Shown here one piece after another: positions 1 through 6,560 of a stretch of 8,406 nucleotides of DNA (within the stretch, counting starts at the first letter, position 1; every line of letters starts with the position of its first letter). The notes below the pieces were generated by a model. It had not been told where the DNA came from and did no database searches. It was given only the letters and a program-made list of their open reading frames with translations. This stretch comes from Bacteroidota bacterium (lineage in GTDB: Bacteria > Bacteroidota > Bacteroidia > Bacteroidales > VadinHA17): the NCBI GenBank assembly GCA_030611395.1, contig JAUWPX010000048.1:1-8406 (forward strand), written 5' to 3'. The translations under genes and the position numbers were made by a program.

Positions 1-1137
1 GCAGGGAAAACAGCCCTTGATTATGCAAACACACATCACCGGTATAAAGTTGCCAGTTTCCTCCGCTCAATACATGCCGGGAGCGAGGAGATACTTCTTC
101 CCGATTACCTGGATGGTCCATATGTCTGGTGGCATGATAACCAAACTGGTACAATAATCTATATGAAGCGCGATAGTTCTGATAATATTACCACAATGGA
201 GACGCAAAACATTGAGCGGAAAAGTGGGTCTATCCGTTTTAATGGATTTGCAGGCGACACCAATTCATATGAAATATATAATAACGAACATGACCGTGAT
301 AATATTTTCAGGAATATTGACCGGATCTTTACAATGGGTGATATACATGGTGGATACTATGAATTAATTGAACTCCTGAAAAATAATGATATTATTGACA
401 AAAATCTGAAATGGAACTGGGGTAAAGGGCACCTTGTTTTTCTGGGCGATCTGTTTGACAGGGGTGATTATGTTACCGAGTGCCTGTGGCTTATTTACCG
501 TCTTGAACATGAAGCTAAAAAAGCCGGAGGTCGTGTACACCTATTGCTCGGAAACCATGAATTGATGGTAATGTCTGGAGATACAAGGGATATTTCAAGA
601 AAATATGAATACCTGTCACGGTACCTTGAATTTAATTTGGAACAGTTTTATGGGAATGATTTTGAAATTGGGAACTGGTTACGATCAAAAAAAGCTATAG
701 TGAAAATAAATAATAACCTGTTTGTGCATGGTGGAATATCACCGGAATTTCTCAATACAGGAATTAATATGCCGGATCTTAATAATCTTATATATAAATA
801 TCTTAATAGTGAATTGGATTCAACTGAAATTGCAGATACAGAATTAATAATTGGTGACAATGGACCTTTCTGGTACCGTGGATATTTTGGAAAATGGAAT
901 GGTTATGAGCAAATTACTGAAGAATCAGTTGATAAAACACTCGAGTTTTTTAATGTCTCAAAAATTATTGTCGGACATACTAATGTTGATCAAATAAAAA
1001 GTCTGTATAACAGGAAAATTTATGCTACCGATATACCTTATTATTTATCTGATGAAATTGTTCTTCAAGGGTTATTGATCGAAGGTGAAACATTTTATTG
1101 TGTTTATCCGGATGGTAAGAGAGTAAAACTTGAATAA
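1..1137 (+). CDS. Ankyrin-repeat / PPP-type metallophosphatase fusion, 5'-truncated by the window edge
   Basis: The frame is open from base 1 to the TAA at 1135-1137, giving 378 visible residues; the true start lies upstream. The first Met (base 163) is residue 55 and is not the start, because conserved sequence precedes it. Residues 2-22 fit the end of an ankyrin repeat (GKTALDYA, then V and FL at the expected spacing). DGPYVWW (38-44) resembles the entry of Shewanella-like PPP phosphatases. All PPP metal and catalytic motifs are present: GDIHGG (113-118), GDLFDRG (149-155), GNHE (184-187), VHGGIS (242-247) and GH (325-326). Family knowledge predicts a dinuclear-metal phosphoesterase acting on phosphoprotein or small phosphoesters; the substrate is unknown. 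Ankyrin repeats usually bind protein partners. Whether the product is exported cannot be judged without the N-terminus. The catalytic assignment is firm. The ankyrin part rests on one visible repeat. Confidence 0.88.
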   Translation, partial: AGKTALDYANTHHRYKVASFLRSIHAGSEEILLPDYLDGPYVWWHDNQTGTIIYMKRDSSDNITTMETQNIERKSGSIRFNGFAGDTNSYEIYNNEHDRDNIFRNIDRIFTMGDIHGGYYELIELLKNNDIIDKNLKWNWGKGHLVFLGDLFDRGDYVTECLWLIYRLEHEAKKAGGRVHLLLGNHELMVMSGDTRDISRKYEYLSRYLEFNLEQFYGNDFEIGNWLRSKKAIVKINNNLFVHGGISPEFLNTGINMPDLNNLIYKYLNSELDSTEIADTELIIGDNGPFWYRGYFGKWNGYEQITEESVDKTLEFFNVSKIIVGHTNVDQIKSLYNRKIYATDIPYYLSDEIVLQGLLIEGETFYCVYPDGKRVKLE

Positions 1138-1239
1138 GGAAGAGCAAAGTGCTGAGTGCAAAGAGCAAATAAGCATGCATTTACTCGTAACACGAAACTC
1201 GTAACCCGTAACAGATGGAAGGAAGAGCAAAGTGCTGAG
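1136..1239. repeat. 21-base direct repeat flanking CGTAAC-rich low-complexity DNA
   Basis: A 21-base sequence, beginning AAGGAAGAGCAAAGTGCT and ending GAG, occurs without mismatch at 1136-1156 and 1219-1239, 83 bases apart. The first copy starts inside the TAA stop codon of the phosphatase gene. Between the copies lie ACTCGTAAC at 1183-1191 and 1197-1205 and a further CGTAAC at 1207-1212. The rest of the gap to the next gene (to 1285) shows no gene, no clear promoter and no terminator hairpin. Function is unknown; replication slippage or a dispersed intergenic repeat are both possible. Confidence 0.85.
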
Positions 1240-1285
1240 AGCGGAGAAGAGGTGAAGTTTTAAATGGAAAATCCTTATACTTATT

Positions 1286-2374
1286 ATGAAGAAGCACCAC
1301 ATAGTTCTGCTACTTTTTTTATTAGTTTACGCTGTTACATCTCAGGAAGAGAGTTATGCAGTAGGGCAGGGAGTTTCTATTCATGTGAATCCCGATTCCT
1401 TAGAATACCCGCTTTTTAGTTCACATGATATCCTTGAATTATCACTTACTTTTGATTGGAAAGAGCTGATATTTGATGTTGGTGATAACCCTAGTTCTCA
1501 TGATGCTCTCCTTACTTATATTGAGACAGAAGGTAATTCTGTTTCTATACCTGTAGAAGTTCAAGCACGTGGGCATTACAGGCGTTCGCGTGAAAATTGT
1601 AACTTTCCGCCTATCAGGATCAGGTTTTCCGAAGATAAGGTGACGAATACTCTTTTTTCCGGTCAGGATAAACTCAAACTGGTTACCCATTGTAATAACA
1701 GAAAAATTTTTGCTGAATATCTCCTAAAAGAGTATCTCGCTTACAGAATTTATAACCTGTTTTGCGATGAGAGTTATAAAGTAAGACTGGCAAGAATAAC
1801 TTATAATGATAGTGAAGGAAAAAACAAACAACTTACCCGGTTTGCATTTTTTATTGAGAAAACAGAACATTTGGCATCCCGGTTAAGCGGGACTGAGATT
1901 GAATTATTAATATTAGTAAAGGAAGTTACAGATCAAAAACTTACACTTATATTTTCTGTTTTTCAATATCTTATCGGTAATACCGACTGGTCAATTCCTG
2001 GTCTTCATAATGTGTCCTTGATTTCCCTGCACGGTCCGAAATATGCTCCTGTTCCTTATGATTTTGATTTTTCAGGTCTTGTTGGTACCTATTATGCTAT
2101 TCCTGATCCAAAACTACCCATAAAATCAATATTTCAACGTATATATCGTGGACCGTGTGTGGAATTGGAAACTATTTTACCTGTCCTTGAATTATTTAAT
2201 GGTAAAAAATCTGAAATTTATAGCTTAATCTCAGATTTTGAGTATCTGGAAGAAAAGGAGAGGGCAAATATCCTGAGATACTTTGATAAATTTTATGAAA
2301 CATTGAATAATGATCGTAAACTAAAAAAAGAATTCATTCTTAATTGCAGTGAAACCAAATATATACGTAAATAA
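1286..2374 (+). CDS. Exported hypothetical protein with CotH-like (atypical kinase) motif order
   Basis: The protein has 362 residues. The N-terminus MKK followed by a hydrophobic stretch (about 6-17) and TSQEES looks like a Sec signal peptide with no lipobox, so a periplasmic or secreted product is likely; this also supports the start. I do not recognise a named family with certainty. Landmarks are RGHYRR (95-100), QDKLKLVTHC (127-136), a segment predicted to be helical (141-160), FAFFIE (186-191), GNTDWS (231-236), HN (241-242) and PYDFDFSG (257-264). This order (RG-x-R strand, DKLKL, N-x-D...HN, then P-x-DxD) parallels CotH spore-coat kinases, where a comparable Asp/Asn pair and DxD bind metal and ATP. 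Kinase activity is therefore inference only. The gene begins 148 bases after the phosphatase gene with no Shine-Dalgarno sequence. No frameshift or truncation is visible. Confidence 0.8.
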   Translation: MKKHHIVLLLFLLVYAVTSQEESYAVGQGVSIHVNPDSLEYPLFSSHDILELSLTFDWKELIFDVGDNPSSHDALLTYIETEGNSVSIPVEVQARGHYRRSRENCNFPPIRIRFSEDKVTNTLFSGQDKLKLVTHCNNRKIFAEYLLKEYLAYRIYNLFCDESYKVRLARITYNDSEGKNKQLTRFAFFIEKTEHLASRLSGTEIELLILVKEVTDQKLTLIFSVFQYLIGNTDWSIPGLHNVSLISLHGPKYAPVPYDFDFSGLVGTYYAIPDPKLPIKSIFQRIYRGPCVELETILPVLELFNGKKSEIYSLISDFEYLEEKERANILRYFDKFYETLNNDRKLKKEFILNCSETKYIRK

Positions 2375-2403
2375 CTAACCTGAATGATTCACTATTATTT
2401 TGC

Positions 2404-2411
2404 TATTTTTG
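2404..2411 (+). promoter_or_regulatory. Candidate Bacteroidota -7 promoter element for the alkaline phosphatase gene
   Basis: TATTTTTG matches the Bacteroidota sigma-70-type -7 consensus TAnnTTTG at every fixed position. It lies in the 57-base gap after the preceding gene and ends 21 bases before the ATG at 2432, which would leave a short leader. A second, weaker TATTTTG lies at 2396-2402. No convincing TTTG -33 element is seen at the expected distance. Confidence 0.5.
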
Positions 2412-2431
2412 CAATCAAAAAACTACATGTT

Positions 2432-3520
2432 ATGAATAATAAATTTAAATATCTTGTGATCTTCCTTTCTGTTGTACTGGTATTCGGATGCCAGCCGGAG
2501 AAAAAAGAAACAAAACCCGAACATCCGAAAAATATTATCTTTCTGATTGGTGATGGTATGGGTGTTTCTCATATTTATGCCGGTATGACTGCAAATCATG
2601 GTCACCTGGCATTAGAACAATTTAAACATATAGGATTTATTAAAACCTATTCATCAGATAATTACATTACCGATTCTGCTGCCTCAGGCACTGCAATGTC
2701 ATCAGGTAAAAAAACAAAAAACGGAATACTAGGAATGGATCCTGATACTATAGCACTCCGGTCTGTTCTGGAAATTGCTGAGGAACACGGTCTGGCATCA
2801 GGACTTGTATCCACCAGTGCTATTACACATGCAACTCCTGCATCCTTCATAGCCCATCAGCCTAACCGGAATATGTACGAGGAAATCGCGGCAGACTTTT
2901 TGAAAACAGAAATTGATGTGTTTATTGGTGGAGGGCGAGACCATTTTATGAAGAGAGAAGATGGGCGGGACCTTACAAAAGAACTTGAGGAAAGAGGATA
3001 TAATGTTCTTTTCGATATGGATAAGATTTCCGGGATCACTGAAGGTAAACTGGCAGGGTTAACAGCCGATGGACATAATCCCAGGTACTCAGAGGGGAGA
3101 GGGGATATGCTCCCTGATGCTACTGTTACTGCTATGAAAATTCTGAATAACAATAAGAAAGGATTCTTCCTGATGATTGAAGGGTCACAGATTGATTGGG
3201 GCGGGCATGCAAATAGTACTGAATATATCGTTGAAGAAGTTATAGATTTTGATCATGCTATTGCAAAAGCTCTTGAATTTGCTAAGACCGATGGAAATAC
3301 ACTTGTTGTTGTTACTGCTGATCATGAGTGTGGCGGACTCGGAATAAACGGTGGTAGTTTTGAGGATGGTACTGTAGAAGGTGGATATACAACAAAAGGT
3401 CATACCGGTGTTATGGTTCCTGTATTTGCATACGGACCGGGTGCAAAAGAATTTATGGGAATATATGAGAATACTGCGCTGTTTGATAAATTCCTTCAGG
3501 CATACGATTTTTCTAAATGA
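2432..3520 (+). CDS. Alkaline phosphatase, lipoprotein (PhoA superfamily)
   Basis: The product is 362 residues and hydrolyses phosphate monoesters outside the cytoplasm. The start at 2432 is preferred over the in-frame ATG at 2384: it gives a clean lipoprotein signal (MNNKFK, hydrophobic core, VFGC with Cys20 as lipidation site), and the candidate promoter lies inside the longer version. Metal and catalytic residues of the family can be placed: Asp41 in GDGMG, nucleophile Ser82 in TDSAAS, His133 and Thr135 in THATPA (His where E. coli PhoA has Asp153, as in many other alkaline phosphatases), Arg146, Glu250, Asp255 and His259 in EGSQIDWGGH, Asp297-His298 in TADH, and His324 in KGHTG. The active site appears complete. 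The stop overlaps the start of queE (ATGA). Phosphate control is plausible for this family, but I see no Pho-box. Residues after Cys20 are charged and rich in Lys, Glu and Pro, a normal lipoprotein tether. Confidence 0.95.
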   Translation: MNNKFKYLVIFLSVVLVFGCQPEKKETKPEHPKNIIFLIGDGMGVSHIYAGMTANHGHLALEQFKHIGFIKTYSSDNYITDSAASGTAMSSGKKTKNGILGMDPDTIALRSVLEIAEEHGLASGLVSTSAITHATPASFIAHQPNRNMYEEIAADFLKTEIDVFIGGGRDHFMKREDGRDLTKELEERGYNVLFDMDKISGITEGKLAGLTADGHNPRYSEGRGDMLPDATVTAMKILNNNKKGFFLMIEGSQIDWGGHANSTEYIVEEVIDFDHAIAKALEFAKTDGNTLVVVTADHECGGLGINGGSFEDGTVEGGYTTKGHTGVMVPVFAYGPGAKEFMGIYENTALFDKFLQAYDFSK

Positions 3521-4146
3521 TAATAAAAGCATCAGGACTGGAAACGGGGGAAAAACTCCCTCTTGTTGAAGAATTCTATACTATTCAGGGTGAAGGATTC
3601 CATACCGGAAAACCTGCATATTTTATACGGATTGGAGGATGTGATGTTGGCTGTAGCTGGTGCCATACGAAATTCACATGGGATCCTGACCTGCATCCGC
3701 TGGTGGATACTGATATCATTTTCAGGAATGCAAACCAAACAAAATGCAATTCAGTTGTTGTAACCGGTGGCGAGCCTTCTCTCTATAACCTGGATTATCT
3801 GTGTGAACAGTTAAAAAAGTATGAAATAAAAACCTTTATTGAAACATCCGGTACTCACCTGCTTACCGGTATATGGGACTGGATTTGCCTTTCCCCAAAA
3901 GAAAATACTCCACCATTAAATGATATTTTTTTAATTGCTGATGAATTGAAAGTGATAATTCAGAAGCAGGAAGACTTTGAATGGGCTGAAATAAATGCTG
4001 CTAAAGTGAATACCGGCTGCAAATTGTTTTTACAACCTGAGTGGAGCAGGTACAGACAGATTATACCTGAGGTTGTTGAATACGTAAAGAAGAATACAAA
4101 ATGGAGTGTATCATTGCAGGCGCATAAATTTATGCATATTCCCTAA
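3517..4146 (+). CDS. queE: 7-carboxy-7-deazaguanine synthase (radical SAM)
   Basis: This 209-residue protein is predicted to convert 6-carboxy-tetrahydropterin to 7-carboxy-7-deazaguanine, the ring-contraction step of queuosine (preQ0) biosynthesis in the cytosol. The visible signature is YTIQGEG (21-27), the radical-SAM cluster motif Cys42-x3-Cys46-x2-Cys49, the SAM-contacting GGEPSL (84-89), ETSGT (109-113), SPK (126-128) and the C-terminal SLQAHK (199-204), all typical of QueE. Length is normal for the family. The ATG overlaps the TGA of the alkaline phosphatase gene by four bases, and there is no Shine-Dalgarno sequence, so translation is probably coupled. The partners queC, queD and folE are not in the window, so the operon partner is functionally unrelated. 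Assignment is strong. Confidence 0.95.
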   Translation: MIIKASGLETGEKLPLVEEFYTIQGEGFHTGKPAYFIRIGGCDVGCSWCHTKFTWDPDLHPLVDTDIIFRNANQTKCNSVVVTGGEPSLYNLDYLCEQLKKYEIKTFIETSGTHLLTGIWDWICLSPKENTPPLNDIFLIADELKVIIQKQEDFEWAEINAAKVNTGCKLFLQPEWSRYRQIIPEVVEYVKKNTKWSVSLQAHKFMHIP

Positions 4147-4150
4147 GAAG

Positions 4151-4196
4151 AGTTAAAAGTTATAAAGTTAAAAGTCATAAAGTAAAAAAGTTAAAA
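4151..4196. repeat. 15-base A/T-rich tandem repeat after queE
   Basis: AGTTAAAAGTTATAA (4151-4165) is followed directly by AGTTAAAAGTCATAA (4166-4180), 14 of 15 identical, and then by a degenerate third unit (4181-4196). It begins four bases after the queE stop codon. No hairpin precedes the T-run at 4202-4209, so this is not a standard terminator. Function is unknown. Confidence 0.8.
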
Positions 4197-4211
4197 GGTT
4201 GTTTTTTTTCT

Positions 4212-4219
4212 TAGCTTTA
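4212..4219 (+). promoter_or_regulatory. Candidate -7 promoter element for the PorE-like gene
   Basis: TAGCTTTA differs from TAnnTTTG only in the last base. It ends 18 bases before the ATG at 4238, similar to the spacing of the alkaline phosphatase promoter candidate. No -33 element is evident, and the region is A/T-rich enough for a chance match. Confidence 0.35.
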
Positions 4220-4237
4220 TTGTTACAAAATTAAATT

Positions 4238-6178
4238 ATGCCCAGATATTTTCTATTCATATGGTTTATAATAATCCCGACTTTTGCTTTGTTTGGACAG
4301 GGTGAACCACATACTACATCGGGTAAAGCACTTAAACACTATAATCTGGGAAAGCAGTACTATGACTTTCTGGATTACGGAAAAGCTGTAGTTGAACTTA
4401 AAGAGGCCGTAAAGATTGATGATGGTTTTATTGAAGCTCACCTTATTCTTGCTGAGGTTTGTGTTGATCTAAAAGATTATCCTGTTGCAATAAATTCGTT
4501 TAAGCGAGCTGTTGCTATTGATCCGGAATTCTTTCCAAACGCACTTTATAATCTTGCCCATATTGAACATTTATCTGGAATATATAATGATGCAAAAGAT
4601 CATTATCAGGCTTTTCTTGATCAGGGTATGGGAAGTAAGAAGAGGATAATACTGGCCATGAAAGGGATAAAAAATTGCGAATTTGCTCTTCGGGCACTCC
4701 GGAATCCGGTTCCGTTTAATCCGGTAAATCTGGGTAAGAATGTTAATTCAGAATACGATGAATACTGGCCTTCGCTTACTGCCGATGAGAAGACCCTCAT
4801 TTTTACGGTACTTATAACAGGGGAAATGAAACCTGACCTGATGGGAATCTCCAGACAGGAAGATTTCTATGTAAGTAAATTTGAAGATGGCTCATGGGCG
4901 AAGAGGGAGGATTTAGGCTCTCCATTAAACACTTCGCAGAACGAAGGAGCCCAGTTTTTATCGGTTGATGGGAAGTATATGTTTTTTACTGCCTGTAACA
5001 GAAAAGAGGGACACGGAAGTTGTGATATCTATTTTTCTGCCAAAATTAATAACCAGTGGTCTGTTGCTATGAATATTGGTACACCTGTTAATTCAAGGTA
5101 CTGGGAAGCGCAACCCTGTCTTTCAGCTGATGGAAACATACTCTATTTTATAAGTAACCGCCCTGGTGGGAAAGGGAAAATGGATATCTGGAAAAGCTCA
5201 TGGAATGATAAAGGCTACTGGAATAACCCGGTAAATCTTGGTGATACTATTAATACTTCAGGCAATGAGATGTCACCTTATGTTCATCCTGACAACCAAA
5301 CCCTTTATTTCTCATCAGATGGTTTTCCTGGTATGGGGGGATTCGACCTTTTTCGTGTGCAAAAACAGGATGACGGAACCTGGAATAAGGTTGAGAATCT
5401 GGGATACCCTATTAATACACACGGTGATGAAATTGGATTGATTGTAAATGCGAAAGGAGATAAAGCATATTTTTCTTCCGACCGGCTTAGTGAATCAGGA
5501 AAAGATATATATGAGTTTGAACTCTATAAAGAGGCCAGACCCCAAACTGTTTCCTATATGACCGGAAAGGTGTTTGATATAGAAACAGGTAAACCACTGA
5601 CAGCAAAATTTGAATTGATCGATATTAAATCTGCTGATGTAGTTATGGAGGCTTTCTCCGGAAAAGATGGAAATTTTCTTGTTTGTATTCCTACTAATAA
5701 GGACTATGCTTTGAATGTTTCTAAAGAAGGTTTTTTATTTTTTTCGGAGCATTTTTCCTTATCTGGCATCCACGAGGTTGTTAATCCCTATCATAGAGAT
5801 GTTCCAATGAGCCCCATTATTCCCGGGCAAAAAGCTGTATTAAGGAATATATTTTTTGAGTATAATTCCTTTCGCCTGAGAGATGAATCGCTTACTGAAT
5901 TGAATAAGCTGGTTGAATTTCTTAATCTTAATTCCGGAGTGGTAATGGAAATTGGCGGGCACACTGATAATATCGGGGATGAAGCTTATAATAAAACACT
6001 TTCGGAGAACCGGGCTAAAGCAGTTTATGAATACCTTATCGATAATCAGATAGACGAAAAACGTCTTTTGTATAAAGGTTATGGGATGACCCAGCCAATT
6101 GATGATAATTCTACGCCGGAAGGTCGTACCCGGAACCGTCGAACAGAAATGAAAGTGGTAGGAAAGGAAACTATTTAG
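4238..6178 (+). CDS. PorE-like envelope protein: TPR, beta-propeller, CRD-like and OmpA_C domains
   Basis: The protein has 646 residues. A signal peptide covers about 1-20 (cleavage near ALFG/QGEP). TPR-like helices follow (about 30-130: YNLGKQYYDFLDYGKAVVEL, then A.INSFKRAVAIDPE). Five PD40/WD40-like strands have the pattern E..P.....G..L.F.S.R (about 172-190, 235-253, 288-308, 343-362, 396-416) and suggest a five-bladed propeller. A carboxypeptidase-regulatory-like beta domain lies at about 440-505. The C-terminal OmpA-like domain (about 533-640) has GHTDNIG with Asp577 and LSENRA with Arg592, the peptidoglycan-contacting pair. This is the architecture described for PorE of Porphyromonas gingivalis, a type IX secretion component linking machinery to peptidoglycan. 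PorE is a lipoprotein, whereas no lipobox Cys is seen here. Bacteroidota carry several such paralogues, so a general peptidoglycan-anchored envelope role is equally likely. The gene may have its own promoter. Confidence 0.9.
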   Translation: MPRYFLFIWFIIIPTFALFGQGEPHTTSGKALKHYNLGKQYYDFLDYGKAVVELKEAVKIDDGFIEAHLILAEVCVDLKDYPVAINSFKRAVAIDPEFFPNALYNLAHIEHLSGIYNDAKDHYQAFLDQGMGSKKRIILAMKGIKNCEFALRALRNPVPFNPVNLGKNVNSEYDEYWPSLTADEKTLIFTVLITGEMKPDLMGISRQEDFYVSKFEDGSWAKREDLGSPLNTSQNEGAQFLSVDGKYMFFTACNRKEGHGSCDIYFSAKINNQWSVAMNIGTPVNSRYWEAQPCLSADGNILYFISNRPGGKGKMDIWKSSWNDKGYWNNPVNLGDTINTSGNEMSPYVHPDNQTLYFSSDGFPGMGGFDLFRVQKQDDGTWNKVENLGYPINTHGDEIGLIVNAKGDKAYFSSDRLSESGKDIYEFELYKEARPQTVSYMTGKVFDIETGKPLTAKFELIDIKSADVVMEAFSGKDGNFLVCIPTNKDYALNVSKEGFLFFSEHFSLSGIHEVVNPYHRDVPMSPIIPGQKAVLRNIFFEYNSFRLRDESLTELNKLVEFLNLNSGVVMEIGGHTDNIGDEAYNKTLSENRAKAVYEYLIDNQIDEKRLLYKGYGMTQPIDDNSTPEGRTRNRRTEMKVVGKETI

Positions 6179-6204
6179 AGTCCGTCAATAAAGTAAAAAA
6201 AAAT

Positions 6205-6283
6205 GATTTAAGAACAAGGAACACCGATTAACGATTTGCGAAGTGTATAAAAATCTTAAATCTAAAATCGTTAATCCTTGTTC
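6205..6283. repeat. Bulged inverted repeat between the PorE-like and DUF6485 genes
   Basis: GAACAAGG (6212-6219) pairs with CCTTGTTC (6276-6283), and ATTAACGATTT (6227-6237) pairs with AAATCGTTAAT (6265-6275). The 19 paired bases are broken only by a 7-base bulge on the left arm, with a 27-base loop. A third pair, GATTTAAG (6205-6212) with CTTAAATC (6255-6262), would compete with or form a pseudoknot on this stem. It begins 26 bases after the preceding stop codon. It lacks a GC-rich stem and U-tract, so it is not a canonical terminator, but it could slow transcription or protect an mRNA 3' end. Confidence 0.75.
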
Positions 6284-6328
6284 GATATTCAGTTTAACTA
6301 AAATTTACCGACTTTATGGATAGACACT

Positions 6329-6344
6329 AATTAACCAATTAACC
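6329..6344. repeat. 8-base tandem repeat directly before the DUF6485 start
   Basis: AATTAACC occurs twice in a row (6329-6336, 6337-6344) and runs straight into the ATG. It occupies the place where a ribosome binding site would be; no purine-rich motif is present, in keeping with Bacteroidota starts. Confidence 0.6.
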
Positions 6345-6560
6345 ATGGCTGAATGTAAAAAAGAACAAAACATGAACTTCTGTAATTGCACATATCCCTG
6401 CGGGAAAAAGGGTACATGTTGTGATTGTCTTCATTACCACAGAAGAATGGGTGAATTGCCTGCATGTTATTTCCCTGATGATATTGAAAAGGGCTACGAC
6501 AGAACAATTGAGAATTTTGTAGCCTTGTTCAATGATAGAGGAGCATGGTGGAGTGGATAA
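6345..6560 (+). CDS. Small Cys-rich protein, DUF6485-type
   Basis: This 71-residue protein has no signal peptide and is probably cytosolic. It has eight cysteines: Cys4, Cys13, Cys15, Cys19, Cys25, Cys26, Cys28 and Cys41. His30 and His32 follow in CLHYHRR. The pattern (CxC, then YPC, GxCCxCLxYHRRxGELPACYFP, then YDRTIENF) matches what I recall of the DUF6485 family of small proteins in anaerobic bacteria, whose function is not known. The arrangement suggests zinc or iron-sulfur binding, but that is inference. The start at 6345 keeps Cys4; a second Met at residue 10 is possible. It is convergent with the hydrolase gene and its last 32 bases overlap that gene's end. The family match is from memory, not a search. 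Confidence 0.85.
   Translation: MAECKKEQNMNFCNCTYPCGKKGTCCDCLHYHRRMGELPACYFPDDIEKGYDRTIENFVALFNDRGAWWSG

Noticed and set aside
163..1137. Phosphatase gene starting at the ATG at 163
   Set aside because: The same frame is open back to base 1 and encodes ankyrin-like and DGPYVWW sequence typical of the family entry, so 163 is an internal Met.
1136..1239. CRISPR-like array
   Set aside because: Only two copies of the 21-base repeat, the interval is itself repetitive, and no cas genes are nearby.
1072..1302. 76-residue minus-strand reading frame across the 1138-1285 gap
   Set aside because: It is built from the low-complexity repeats and the ends of two plus-strand genes; no start signal or family resemblance.
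2384..2431. N-terminal extension of the alkaline phosphatase
   Set aside because: It would bury the lipoprotein signal behind 16 residues and contains the candidate promoter element.
3185..3532. 115-residue minus-strand reading frame
   Set aside because: It is antisense to the metal-binding end of the alkaline phosphatase and resembles no family.
4202..4209. T-run as a rho-independent terminator after queE
   Set aside because: There is no GC-rich hairpin immediately before it.
6301..6344. Promoter for the Cys-rich gene (TACCGACTTTATG region)
   Set aside because: The TA and TTTA are spaced wrongly for a TAnnTTTG element, so the match is not supportable.
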